Below are positions 25,811-33,627 of a stretch of DNA of 37,199 bases, piece by piece; positions within the stretch are counted from its first letter, which is position 1, and every line of letters begins with the position of its first letter. Origin of the DNA: Spirochaetaceae bacterium. GTDB lineage: Bacteria > Spirochaetota > Spirochaetia > Treponematales > Treponemataceae. Under the pieces are notes generated by a model. The model made no database searches. It was not told the DNA's origin and worked only from the letters and a program-made list of their open reading frames with translations. The translations under genes and the position numbers were made by a program. Location: assembly GCA_017622135.1 (NCBI GenBank), contig JAGARR010000036.1, forward strand, positions 1 through 37,199, written 5' to 3'.

Positions 25811-27898
25811 ATGAGCTTTGATATTTCCAAGATGAGGAATATCGGTATCAGTGCCCACATTGACTCCGGCAAGACAACCTTGTCCGAGCGTATCCTTTTT
25901 TACTGCGACAAGATTCACGCAATCCACGAAGTTCGCGGAAAAGACGGTGTCGGTGCTGTTATGGACAACATGGAGCTGGAGCGGGAGCGTGGAATCACCA
26001 TCCAGTCAGCATCAACCCAGGTTCAGTGGAAGGATTACACAGTAAACGTTATCGATACTCCCGGTCACGTTGACTTCACCGTAGAGGTGGAGCGCTCCCT
26101 GCGTGTATTGGACGGAGCCATCTTGGTATTGTGCTCTGTTGGTGGCGTTCAGTCCCAGTCCATCACCGTGGACCGCCAGCTGAAGCGCTATCACGTTCCC
26201 CGCATTGCCTTTGTAAACAAGTGCGACCGTACCGGTGCAAACCCCTTCAAGGTGCGGATGCAGCTGCGGGAGAAGCTGGGCCTCAACGCCTACATGATGC
26301 AGATTCCCATCGGCTTGGAGGACAAGCTGGAGGGTGTGGTTGACCTGGTTACCATGAAGGCCATGTACTTTGAGGGCGAGAGTGGTACCGAAATCCGCAT
26401 GGCGGAGATTCCCGCCCACCTGGTGGACGAGGCCAACAAATACCGGGAGGAGCTGCTGGATGCCGCCTCCATGTTCAGCGACGAGCTGATGGAGGCCATG
26501 CTGGAGGAGAGCGTCACCGAGGAGATGATTCGTGACGCTGTCCGCAAGGGAACCCTGGCCGAGCAGTTCGTGCCCGTGTTCTGCGGCTCCGCCTACAAGA
26601 ACAAGGGAATCCAGCCCCTGCTGGACGGTGTGGTGAGCTACCTGCCCGACCCCTCCGAGGTGAAGAACTTTGCTTTGGATCTGGACAAGAATGAGGAGCA
26701 GGTGGAGCTGTCCTGTGACGAGAACAAGCCCTGTGTATCCTTGGGATTCAAGCTGGAGGACGGACAGTACGGCCAGCTGACCTACGTTCGTGTGTACCAG
26801 GGAGTGCTGAAGAAGGGTGAGGAGCTGTACAATACCCGCTCCCGCAAGAAGTTCAAGGTTGGACGCCTTGTCCGCATGAACTCCGCCAGCATGGAGGATA
26901 TCAATGAGGGTGTGCCTGGTGACATTGTGGCCCTCTTCGGTGTTGACTGTGCCTCTGGTGACACCTTCTGTAGTGGCGGCCTGAACTATGCCATGACCAG
27001 TATGTACGTGCCGGAGCCGGTTATCTCCTTGGCCATTACACCCAAGGACAAGAAGTCCGCCGACCAGATGGCAAAGGCTCTGAACCGCTTTACCAAGGAG
27101 GACCCCACCTTCCAGACCTACGTTGACCCTGAGTCAAACCAGACCATCATCAAGGGAATGGGAGAGCTGCACCTGGACGTGTACATCGAGCGCATGAAGC
27201 GTGAGTACAAGTGCGAGGTGGAGACTGGTATGCCCCAGGTTGCCTATCGAGAGTCCATTACCCAGCGTGCTGAGTTCAACTACACCCACAAGAAGCAGAC
27301 TGGTGGTTCCGGTCAGTATGGTCGTGTGGCAGGCTTCATGGAGCCCCTGGAGGACAAGGACTACGAGTTTGTGGACTCCATCAAGGGTGGTGTGATTCCC
27401 AACGAGTACATCCCCTCCTGCGACAAGGGCTTCCGGGCCTCCATGACCAAGGGCTCCCTCATCGGATTCCCCATTGTGGGCGTTCGCTGTACCATCAACG
27501 ACGGTCAGTTCCACCCCGTTGACTCCTCTGACATCGCCTTCCAGGTGGCTGCCCAGGGGGCGTTCCGGGAGGCCTACAGCAAGGCCAAGCCCGTCATCCT
27601 GGAGCCCATCATGAAGGTGTCCATCGAAGGACCCACCGAGTTCCAGGGAAATATCTTTGCTGTCATCAACCAGCGCCGTGGCATCATCGTGTCCTCCACC
27701 GAGGACGGCACCTTCTCTCGTGTTGAGGCGGAGGTTCCCCTCAGCGAGATGTTCGGATTCTCCACCGTGCTCCGCTCCCTGACCCAGGGAAAGGCCGAGT
27801 TCTCCATGGAGTTCCTGAAGTACGGCAAGGTGCCCGCCAGCATCTCCGAGACCTTGGTCAAGGAGTATGAAGAGAAGCGGAAGAAAGAGCAGAAGTAA
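25811..27898 (+). CDS. fusA: Elongation factor G, spdEFG1-like
   Basis: EF-G is the GTPase that moves tRNAs and mRNA during translation. The 695-residue product has G1 AHIDSGKTT (15-23), switch [12 protein letters not shown]3 DTPGH, G4 NKCD, and domains II-V. The region after G1, [20 protein letters not shown], and [14 protein letters not shown] are closer to mitochondrial EF-G1 and the spirochaete/planctomycete/delta-proteobacterial spdEFG1 than to classical bacterial EF-G. In organisms with such a pair, spdEFG1 translocates and spdEFG2 recycles ribosomes. Start at 25811 chosen for GAGAGG 10 nt upstream. It stands outside an rpsL-rpsG-tuf operon. Confidence 0.94.
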   Translation: MSFDISKMRNIGISAHIDSGKTTLSERILFYCDKIHAIHEVRGKDGVGAVMDNMELERERGITIQSASTQVQWKDYTVNVIDTPGHVDFTVEVERSLRVLDGAILVLCSVGGVQSQSITVDRQLKRYHVPRIAFVNKCDRTGANPFKVRMQLREKLGLNAYMMQIPIGLEDKLEGVVDLVTMKAMYFEGESGTEIRMAEIPAHLVDEANKYREELLDAASMFSDELMEAMLEESVTEEMIRDAVRKGTLAEQFVPVFCGSAYKNKGIQPLLDGVVSYLPDPSEVKNFALDLDKNEEQVELSCDENKPCVSLGFKLEDGQYGQLTYVRVYQGVLKKGEELYNTRSRKKFKVGRLVRMNSASMEDINEGVPGDIVALFGVDCASGDTFCSGGLNYAMTSMYVPEPVISLAITPKDKKSADQMAKALNRFTKEDPTFQTYVDPESNQTIIKGMGELHLDVYIERMKREYKCEVETGMPQVAYRESITQRAEFNYTHKKQTGGSGQYGRVAGFMEPLEDKDYEFVDSIKGGVIPNEYIPSCDKGFRASMTKGSLIGFPIVGVRCTINDGQFHPVDSSDIAFQVAAQGAFREAYSKAKPVILEPIMKVSIEGPTEFQGNIFAVINQRRGIIVSSTEDGTFSRVEAEVPLSEMFGFSTVLRSLTQGKAEFSMEFLKYGKVPASISETLVKEYEEKRKKEQK

Positions 27899-27945
27899 GC
27901 AGGAACAGAAGTCAGGATTCATCCTCAACAGATGCAAAACCATGG

Positions 27946-27951
27946 TATAAT
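27946..27951 (+). promoter_or_regulatory. Extended -10 promoter before RecA-like gene
   Basis: TGG followed by TATAAT (27946-27951); no convincing -35. The leader is about 34 nt. Confidence 0.5.
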
Positions 27952-27991
27952 GGGGATGGGTCTTGACCTTCAATCTTATTTAGGAGGAACT

Positions 27992-28669
27992 ATGATTAAG
28001 GATGAGCTGTTTGAACGGAGCCCAATCCGTTGCTTTGAGAAGGCAACGGGTGGCATAAAGGCTGGTGAGCTGGGCCTGTTGACATCCAAGAAGGGTCTGG
28101 GAAAGACGTCTGTTCTTGTGCAGTTTGGTGTGGACACCCTGCTGCAGGACAAGCAGGTGATTCACGTCTCCTTTGACCAGCAGTCTGCCAACGTGATTAC
28201 CTGGTACCAGGACATCTTCACTGAGATTGCAAAGAAGAAGAACATCAGCAATATCAACGAGCTGGTGACAGAGCTGGTTCGCAAGCGCATTATCCTGAAT
28301 TTCCATCAGGATGCTATGGCACTGCCCCACATCGTCACCACCTTGGAGGCGTTGGCCCAGGGCGGAATCCAGGCATCCTGCCTGGTGGTGGATGGTGTTG
28401 ACCTGTCCAAGCTGCAGGCTCCTGATGTGCAGGCCATCGCCGACTATGCCAAGAAGGCTGGTGTGGCGGTGTGGTTCAGTGCATCTTCCGATGCAAGCGA
28501 CCTGGACGGAACCTTGACCGCCGACCTGCAGGGCCTGTTCCAGGCGGTGGTTCGGCTTGAGGCAAAGGCTGGTTCCATCGAGCTGATGATTCTGAAGCTG
28601 CGGGAAGAGAGTGCCCGTGCCTCCGGACTGGTTCTGGACTCAAAGACGCTGCTGATTGCAGAGAAATAA
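27992..28669 (+). CDS. RecA/KaiC-like P-loop protein of unknown function
   Basis: The 225-residue soluble protein opens with a substrate-entry-like segment (GGIKAGELGLLTSKKGLGKT) that resembles the KaiC/DnaB/RadA P-loop, and a Walker B-like ASCLVVDGVDLS near 130. The P-loop is degenerate, with Ser where the first Gly usually lies, so ATP hydrolysis is uncertain. No DNA-binding or zinc domain is visible. GGAGG lies 5 nt before the chosen ATG. It follows fusA by 93 nt and has its own -10 box. I cannot name a role. Confidence 0.7.
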   Translation: MIKDELFERSPIRCFEKATGGIKAGELGLLTSKKGLGKTSVLVQFGVDTLLQDKQVIHVSFDQQSANVITWYQDIFTEIAKKKNISNINELVTELVRKRIILNFHQDAMALPHIVTTLEALAQGGIQASCLVVDGVDLSKLQAPDVQAIADYAKKAGVAVWFSASSDASDLDGTLTADLQGLFQAVVRLEAKAGSIELMILKLREESARASGLVLDSKTLLIAEK

Positions 28670-28697
28670 TACACCTGAGAAGGTAGAGTACAACAAT

Positions 28698-28765
28698 GGG
28701 TCATCCCTGCCTTTGTTGCTGGTTGGTGCAAGTCAATCGGTAGCCATCGGTTTCTGGGGTGACCC
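28698..28765 (+). other. Long-range hairpin upstream of GGDEF gene
   Basis: GGGTCATCCC (28698-28707) pairs with GGGGTGACCC (28756-28765) over 10 bp with one G-T pair, enclosing a 48-nt loop with a repeated ATCGGT. A short T-rich stretch follows. It could be a weak terminator or a structured leader. Confidence 0.4.
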
Positions 28766-28844
28766 TTTGTCATGTTATTGAAGGTTTTTCTCCGATAGAG
28801 AGTAAACGGAGGATGATCAAGATAAATAAAAGTGTGGAGAGTTT

Positions 28845-30641
28845 ATGAAACAATATGTAATTTCTCTTGATGTTGACTCTGTGGGCAAATATAGGGATCT
28901 GGAGAAGTCCCGTACCATCTCGTATGAATTGACAGATTTTTCTTCCGCTCTGGTGCTGGACAACAAGCCCTGGGTCCAGGAGCTGGTGGGCCGTTACCTT
29001 GCGAAGGGCTTGCCGGAAGGCAGCATCATGATGGGTGCCTTCCATGACCTTTCCATATTCAGCCGTGATTCCATGATCAGGCAGGTGTCTCTGGGACGTA
29101 TGGGACAGTGCCTGAGGATAGCGGAGCGGCTTTCCTTGGAGATGGTGCTATTTTATGTGAATGCTCCCTCCTACCTGGTGGATGTCCCTGACTTTGACGA
29201 GCTGCTGGAGCGGACCTGCAATGAATTGAGGCCGCTGATCCAACGGTTTCCTTCCATACGGATTTGCTTCGAGAATAGGGCGGAGGCGGGGCCAGCCTTG
29301 TTCCTGGAGCTGTTGGAGCGCCTTTCCGACTGCAAGAACATTGGATTCTGCCTGAACTATTGCCGGGCTGCCCTTTCCGCCGTATCTCCCGAAAAATGGG
29401 CGAGGACACTTGCCCCCTACCTGTGCTGTCTGAGAATCTTTGATTCCAACCTGCAGGAGCCCGTCTCAGGCCAGGACGATGATCTGGAGCATCGGTTCAA
29501 TCGCTACCGCCCCTTTTATGAGAAATTCTTCCACAACAGCAAGGTGCTCTTTGGTTACCACGACCTCCATGACTCATACGTTTTTGAGGAGGAAATGGAG
29601 CAGATTGAGCTGGTGGACGAGGAGGAGACCAGCACTGCCATGGCGGAATTCTACGAGAGTTCTCCGGAGGGAATGCTGGAGAAGATTTTCTTCTACATGA
29701 ACCAGCTGGTGGGAGAGAAGGGCTTCTCCTCCACCATCCTACTGCTGACGGATATGGGGCGGACACTGGCATCCTCTGAGCGTGCCTCCTTCTGGTACTG
29801 GGACAGGCAGAGGAAGCAGTACTGGACCATCGTTGCCCTGGGACGTGACAGGATTGTCATCGAGGAGGGCTCCGGTCTGGTGGGGGCCTCCATCCAGAAC
29901 AACGAGGTGCTCATCATCAACGACCCCTATGCCGATGAGCGTTTCTGTGTCCATGTTGACATTGAGTCCGGCTTTGTGTCCCGCTCCATACTCTGTATTC
30001 CTGTCACCGATTCAAAGGGAAAGGTGATTGGAGCCTTCCAGGCGGTGAACAAGCTGAGGGAGGAGGGCTACGGAAAGTTTGACGAGCAGGATGTGAAGCG
30101 CTTGGCTATGGCCGCCGCCTATTGCGGGCGCACCTTGGAGGCCTACCTGCTGTATCAGGAGACCTTGGTGGACGTGCTGACGGGACTGAAGAACCGCCGT
30201 GGCTTCTGGGAGTACTACGAGGAGCACGTGGAGCCAGCCTTGGAGCGACAGCCTGCCTCGCTGATCATGTGTGACGTGGACTTCTTCAAGCTGGTGAACG
30301 ATACCTACGGCCATGCCGTTGGAGATGAGGTTCTTGTCTCTGTGGGTGGAATTCTTAAGGAGCAGGTTGGGGAGCTTGGCGAGGTGGCCCGCTGGGGTGG
30401 AGAAGAGTTCCTCATTGTGCTGAAGGATCATGACCTGGCTAAGGCCGTCCAGTTTGCCGAGAGCCTGCGGCTGCTTGTGGAGGAGTCACCCTCCATTTCT
30501 GAGAGCCAGCGACTGAAGGTAACCATGTCCTTCGGTGTGGTGGCGATAGATTCCCTGCTGACCGTTGAGAAGAATGTGGATGCGGCGGACAAGAAGCTGT
30601 ATCAGGCCAAGGAGAATGGACGCAACCAGGTGGGGTGCTAA
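28845..30641 (+). CDS. TIM-barrel/GAF/GGDEF protein, probable diguanylate cyclase
   Basis: The 598-residue protein has three parts. Residues about 1-245 resemble a xylose-isomerase/AP-endonuclease-2 type TIM barrel (RICFENRAEAGPALFLELLE, IGFCLNYCRAAL, CCLRIFDSN), but positions that normally supply metal ligands read Asn or Arg, suggesting a ligand-binding rather than catalytic barrel. A GAF domain spans about 280-440. A GGDEF domain follows with ARWGGEEF (GGEEF at 518-522), an active-type signature; no RxxD inhibition site precedes it. It probably makes cyclic di-GMP. GGAG lies 8 nt before the ATG. Confidence 0.85.
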   Translation: MKQYVISLDVDSVGKYRDLEKSRTISYELTDFSSALVLDNKPWVQELVGRYLAKGLPEGSIMMGAFHDLSIFSRDSMIRQVSLGRMGQCLRIAERLSLEMVLFYVNAPSYLVDVPDFDELLERTCNELRPLIQRFPSIRICFENRAEAGPALFLELLERLSDCKNIGFCLNYCRAALSAVSPEKWARTLAPYLCCLRIFDSNLQEPVSGQDDDLEHRFNRYRPFYEKFFHNSKVLFGYHDLHDSYVFEEEMEQIELVDEEETSTAMAEFYESSPEGMLEKIFFYMNQLVGEKGFSSTILLLTDMGRTLASSERASFWYWDRQRKQYWTIVALGRDRIVIEEGSGLVGASIQNNEVLIINDPYADERFCVHVDIESGFVSRSILCIPVTDSKGKVIGAFQAVNKLREEGYGKFDEQDVKRLAMAAAYCGRTLEAYLLYQETLVDVLTGLKNRRGFWEYYEEHVEPALERQPASLIMCDVDFFKLVNDTYGHAVGDEVLVSVGGILKEQVGELGEVARWGGEEFLIVLKDHDLAKAVQFAESLRLLVEESPSISESQRLKVTMSFGVVAIDSLLTVEKNVDAADKKLYQAKENGRNQVGC

Positions 30642-30670
30642 GCCCTCCCCGCCCGTTCCATGGGAGAATG

Positions 30671-30700
30671 CCGGACTGTGGAAATCGGTCCGGTTTTTTT
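30671..30700 (+). terminator. Terminator of the GGDEF gene
   Basis: CCGGAC (30671-30676) pairs with GTCCGG (30688-30693), followed by seven T. The T-run merges into the -35 box of the next promoter. Confidence 0.85.
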
Positions 30701-30727
30701 GTGTCCTGGTGGATTTCATGGTACAAT
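30699..30727 (+). promoter_or_regulatory. Promoter of the WYL regulator gene
   Basis: TTGTGT (30699-30704), 17-nt spacer ending TGG, TACAAT (30722-30727). The -10 ends 6 nt before the ATG at 30734, predicting a leaderless mRNA. Confidence 0.65.
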
Positions 30728-30733
30728 GGTGGC

Positions 30734-31810
30734 ATGAGCGAGACATTGGAAGGTCGGAAGACCGGCGGAACGGATGGAGAAGTGAGAACGGCTGGTGGCC
30801 GTGGAGGCAAGGGCGGAACACGCGGCGGCAATCGTGGCGGTTGCCGCGAGGACAAGGCCCGGCAGCTGCGTCTGATGAAGCTTTTGGAGCAGGTGCAGCG
30901 GGGTGGTTACCCAAATGCCACCGACTTGCGCAAGAAATTCGAGGTGTCCCGGAGCACCATCATGCGGGACATTGATTTCCTGAAGGACCAGTACCTGGTT
31001 CCCATAGAATACTGTTCGGAGATGGGCGGCTACTGCATCAGCGATCCAAACTACACCATCCCCAGCTTCCTGCTGACGGAAGGGGAGCTGTTCAGCCTCC
31101 ACATCATCCTGCCGTTGATGGAGGAATACGAGAACACGCCTTTGGAGCCGGTGTTCCAGTCCATCATGAGGCGGATGATGGACATGCTGCCGGGGGAGGT
31201 GCAGGTGCAGTCTTCCTTCAACCGGGACCAGGTGGCCTTCATCAAGAATCCCCAGCCGGAAATCAGGCAAGAGGTTTTTTATGGAGTGATGGAGGCCATA
31301 AAGTCGGGCTGTACGCTAGAGTTCGGCTACCGCTCCATCAAGCGGCAGGATTATATCACCCGCCAGTTCGATCCCTACCAGATGATGTGCCAGCGGGGAG
31401 ATTGGTACGTCATCGGCCACTGCCATCGCCATCGGGACATACGGGTGTACAACCTGGCCCGCATGAGCCAGCTGAAGGTGACGGATGCCACCTTCCGAAA
31501 GGAATCGGACTTTGACCTGCACAAGTACATCGACCCGGACTTTGGGGTGTGGACCCAGAGGGAACGCTTTGTGGTGGAGCTGCTGTTCTCCGCCGACGTG
31601 AACACCTACATCCTGGAGCGGCAGTGGCACGTGAACCAGGAGTGCCGCCAGCTGGAGGACGGATCCGTGTGGCTGAAGTTCGAGACAAACCAGTTTGACG
31701 AGAGCCTCCACTGGGTCATGTCCTTTGGCAGCAAGGTGCAGGTGCTGCATCCCCCCGCTCTCCGGGAGGCGGTGCGGCAGGAGGTGGAGCGGATGATTCG
31801 ACTATACTAA
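30734..31810 (+). CDS. WYL-domain transcriptional regulator with RGG-rich N terminus
   Basis: The 358-residue protein has an unusual Gly/Arg-rich N-terminal tail (about 8-40, with GGRGGKGGTRGGNRGG), then a DeoR-like helix-turn-helix (about 45-105: ATDLRKKFEVSRSTIMRDID) and a WYL domain at about 190-270 in which the signature reads DWYVIGHC, followed by a WCX-like C-terminal domain. WYL regulators sense nucleic acid or nucleotide ligands and often control phage defence, including CRISPR-Cas. Start at 30734 matches the promoter; no ribosome binding site. A 19-bp dyad occurs downstream of this gene and again before cas3, so both may be its targets. Confidence 0.88.
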   Translation: MSETLEGRKTGGTDGEVRTAGGRGGKGGTRGGNRGGCREDKARQLRLMKLLEQVQRGGYPNATDLRKKFEVSRSTIMRDIDFLKDQYLVPIEYCSEMGGYCISDPNYTIPSFLLTEGELFSLHIILPLMEEYENTPLEPVFQSIMRRMMDMLPGEVQVQSSFNRDQVAFIKNPQPEIRQEVFYGVMEAIKSGCTLEFGYRSIKRQDYITRQFDPYQMMCQRGDWYVIGHCHRHRDIRVYNLARMSQLKVTDATFRKESDFDLHKYIDPDFGVWTQRERFVVELLFSADVNTYILERQWHVNQECRQLEDGSVWLKFETNQFDESLHWVMSFGSKVQVLHPPALREAVRQEVERMIRLY

Positions 31811-31836
31811 AAAAAAATCGAGGAATTTGTTTCAAT

Positions 31837-31870
31837 GTGTCATTCCTTGGGACACTACCATTTGTATACT
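31837..31870 (+). promoter_or_regulatory. Operator-like dyad and -10 box, small membrane protein operon
   Basis: GTGTC (31837-31841), 9 nt, GACAC (31851-31855), a perfect inverted repeat, then TATACT (31865-31870). The dyad occupies the -35 position and no normal -35 is seen. The same motif, GTGTCATTnnTTGGGACA, lies before cas3 at 34268 with the same 28-bp spacing to its -10. Confidence 0.7.
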
Positions 31871-31899
31871 ATGAGTAGACTGACACAAGGAGGCGCTAC

Positions 31900-32223
31900 A
31901 TGAATTGCAATGACTACCTGTTTGAAGATGATGCAGCTGTTTATGAGATGGTGGCCCGTCTGGAAGCGGTGCGGATTTGTCATGAGGAACGGAGGCGGCA
32001 CCGACTTTCCCTAGGTCTCAGGAAAGTGATGGCCGTGCTGGTGGTCTCGCTGCTGGTGTTTCTAGTACCGGGATTGGTACTCTGTGCCATTACTGGCAGA
32101 GGCGGCCTTGGGAATGTGGCTGCCCTGAGCGTCGTTGCGACACTTTTCTGCCATCCCTTGCAGCTGCTGGCAATTGACTGGGCCTGCAATTGGAGCGGCT
32201 GCAGAAAGGGACACCGCACATAA
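31900..32223 (+). CDS. Small membrane protein of unknown function
   Basis: The 107-residue product has a charged N-terminal half (cytoplasmic, with an RICHEERRRHR segment) and two predicted transmembrane helices (about 43-65 and 74-95). No family recognised. AGGAGG lies 7-8 nt before the ATG. It follows the WYL regulator by 89 nt and begins with the dyad-bearing promoter, so the regulator is the likely controller. Small membrane proteins beside WYL regulators and cas genes suggest a defence accessory role, which is inference only. Confidence 0.7.
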   Translation: MNCNDYLFEDDAAVYEMVARLEAVRICHEERRRHRLSLGLRKVMAVLVVSLLVFLVPGLVLCAITGRGGLGNVAALSVVATLFCHPLQLLAIDWACNWSGCRKGHRT

Positions 32224-32230
32224 CATAGTT

Positions 32231-32256
32231 CAAGGTGTATCGCTGGATACACCTTG
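32231..32256 (+). other. Perfect intercistronic hairpin
   Basis: CAAGGTGTATC and GATACACCTTG form an 11-bp perfect stem with a GCTG tetraloop, between two small membrane protein genes. There is no T-run, so it is not a standard terminator; RNA processing or stability control fits better. Confidence 0.7.
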
Positions 32257-32284
32257 CTGCATATTGATAGCAAGGAGGAAGCAG

Positions 32285-32572
32285 GTGGGAATCGTTGTGG
32301 GAATTGCCATTGTGGTGGTGCTGTCCCTGATTGTGGCAAGTGCCTTTGGTGGAGAGAGAGGCGACCAGGAAAATAGGTTCTCTGATCCCCTGCGGTACAT
32401 TGACGAGGGGGAGCTGGCGGAGCTGGAGGAAGGCCGCCGTTGGGAGGAGCTGCCATGGGGACCGAGGCCTGCCGCCCCCAACTACTTTGACCGCCTGATG
32501 ACCCCCGGCTCCGAGGAGTCTGCCTGGCACAACGCCGCCCTGGACGAGGGCCATGACCCGGAGGACTGGTGA
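32285..32572 (+). CDS. Small single-span membrane protein of unknown function
   Basis: Starting at GTG 32285, with AAGGAGG 6 nt upstream, this gives 95 residues: an N-terminal hydrophobic helix (GIVVGIAIVVVLSLIVASAF) and an acidic, Trp/Pro-containing tail ending HDPEDW. The frame is open further upstream but there only shadows the preceding gene. Probably the second gene of the dyad-controlled operon. The first copy of the 172-bp repeat starts directly at its stop codon. No family is recognised. Confidence 0.6.
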   Translation: MGIVVGIAIVVVLSLIVASAFGGERGDQENRFSDPLRYIDEGELAELEEGRRWEELPWGPRPAAPNYFDRLMTPGSEESAWHNAALDEGHDPEDW

Positions 32573-32744
32573 GGTGCAGTATAGCAGATGTAAACTAATA
32601 GTAAAAGGGGGAGGGACGGGAAGCCCAGTCCAGCCTACGCTGAGCAAGCTCAGAGGGCGGCTGTCCCGGTGTTCCCGTCCCTCCCCACTGGTACGTTAGG
32701 TTTGCTCTACTGCTGGGTAGGGCTTTGCCCTGGCGGGCAAGGGG
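32573..32744. repeat. 172-bp structured direct repeat, copy 1
   Basis: Nearly identical to 34059-34231 (a handful of substitutions and one base indel). It contains a perfect 15-bp stem GGGGAGGGACGGGAA (32608-32622) / TTCCCGTCCCTCCCC (32672-32686), an inner hairpin CTGAG-CAAG-CTCAG, and a distal GGGC/GCCC hairpin. No terminal inverted repeats and no open frame worth calling. Together with copy 2 it brackets the brnTA / array / DUF6078-like cassette. Confidence 0.9.
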
Positions 32745-32870
32745 ATTGGTTCTCAGCAGCTCACCGTCGCCTTACGCTTCTCTACGCTCACAGTTCGGCT
32801 GCTCAGGGAACCTCCCTGTTGCCCCAACGCTTTTGTTTAGCGGGCTATACTGTGGGGGAGAGGGGGGAGG
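32745..32870. other. Non-coding segment, hairpin-rich
   Basis: Continues copy 1 but is absent after copy 2. It holds CAGGGA/TCCCTG with a 3-nt loop, an AGCAGC/GCTGCT pair about 40 nt apart, and a G-rich run near 32852-32870 just before the brnT promoter. No gene seen. Confidence 0.5.
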
Positions 32871-32915
32871 TTGACAGGAAGGAATATCCATAATTATAAT
32901 ATAATTATGGATATT
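32871..32915 (+). promoter_or_regulatory. brnTA promoter with 33-bp palindromic operator
   Basis: TTGACA (32871-32876), 18-nt spacer, TATAAT (32895-32900). Overlying it is a perfect palindrome with 16-bp arms, AATATCCATAATTATA (32883-32898) and its complement (32900-32915), centred on 32899. The palindrome covers the -10 box and the brnT ATG at 32907, so a bound repressor would block both. BrnA-type antitoxins autoregulate, making BrnA or the BrnTA complex the expected ligand. Confidence 0.85.
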
Positions 32916-33203
32916 GTATTTGAATGGGATGCAGACAAAGCCATCAGCAATCTGAAAAAACATCAAGTATCATTTGAGGAGGCTCAAAGTGTTTTTCAAG
33001 ATCCCAATGCATTGCTCATTGCAGATCCAGACCACTCTATTGAAGAAGATAGATTCATTCTTCTCGGAATAAGCAAAGAAACAAAAATTTTAGTTGTCTG
33101 TCATTGTTATCGTAGCAATGATGAAGTTATACGGATTATTTCAGCAAGAAAAGCAACAAAATCCGAATCGAAACAATATGAAAGGAGTGTATATGAGAGA
33201 TGA
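32907..33203 (+). CDS. brnT: BrnT family toxin
   Basis: BrnT is a RelE-fold ribonuclease toxin of type II toxin-antitoxin systems. The 98-residue product has the family pattern: FEWDADKAISNLKKHQVSFEEA at the start, DPDHSIEEDRFILLG in the middle and IRIISARKATKSESKQYE at the end. The ATG is 6 nt after the -10 box and has no ribosome binding site, so its mRNA is probably leaderless. The antitoxin gene overlaps by 11 nt. Base composition is more AT-rich than the core genes to the left, in keeping with transfer. Confidence 0.93.
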   Translation: MDIVFEWDADKAISNLKKHQVSFEEAQSVFQDPNALLIADPDHSIEEDRFILLGISKETKILVVCHCYRSNDEVIRIISARKATKSESKQYERSVYER

Positions 33204-33405
33204 ATACGACTTTAGCAATGCCATCAAAAATCCCTACGTGGCAAAAAATAAGCAGCAGATAACAATTCGCTTAGATCAACAGGTTATCGACTATTTTAAG
33301 AATATGTCAGAAGAAACTGGAATGCCATATCAAAACATCATTAATTATTATCTCCTTCAATGTGTAAAGGAAGAAAAGCAGATGGTAATTCAATTTCAGA
33401 ATTAG
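33193..33405 (+). CDS. brnA: BrnA family antitoxin
   Basis: The 70-residue product begins MRDEYDFSNAIKNPY, a BrnA signature, and continues with a ribbon-helix-helix-like IRLDQQVIDYFKNMSEE and GMPYQNIINYYL. BrnA neutralises BrnT and represses the operon. AAAGGAG lies 5 nt before the ATG at 33193, in contrast to leaderless brnT; this would favour antitoxin translation. Earlier in-frame ATGs lie inside brnT and lack this site. Confidence 0.92.
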   Translation: MRDEYDFSNAIKNPYVAKNKQQITIRLDQQVIDYFKNMSEETGMPYQNIINYYLLQCVKEEKQMVIQFQN

Positions 33406-33470
33406 TAGCCCCTCGTCCGCTGAACTGTAGAGGGTGTCTTTCATAGTCAAATCCGAGTAACAGTTTTGTT

Positions 33471-33601
33471 CCGAAACTACAGGTTTCTCATTGTGAAACA
33501 AAAAGTTTTGTACTGTGAAACAAAAGGTTTTCCAGTATGAAACAAAAGTTTCTCACTGCGAAACAATTGGTTTTTCAGTGTGAAACAAAAGTTTCATAGG
33601 T
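33471..33601. repeat. Tandem array of 22-bp palindromic units (array C)
   Basis: Six units of 22 bp (one of 21) are seen from 33471. As in array A, 17-bp imperfect palindromes, here of type GTTTCTCACTGTGAAAC, alternate with short spacers (TACAG, AAAAA, AAAAG, AAAA, AATTG, AAAA). The central CACTGTG-like core is shared with array A, while the outer arms differ (GTTTC/GAAAC instead of TCTTA/TAAGA). It lies 27 bp beyond the stop of the DUF6078-like gene and 66 bp after brnA. A related half unit, GTGAAAC, occurs at 33611. Confidence 0.9.
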
Positions 33602-33627
33602 AAAAATCATGTGAAACTTCTACTCTT

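Noticed and set aside
28698..28765. Cyclic di-GMP riboswitch before the GGDEF gene
   Set aside because: A hairpin is present, but I see none of the conserved GEMM core sequences.
32135..32284. Longer start for the second small membrane protein
   Set aside because: This part overlaps the previous gene in another frame and the intercistronic hairpin, and a strong ribosome binding site supports GTG 32285.
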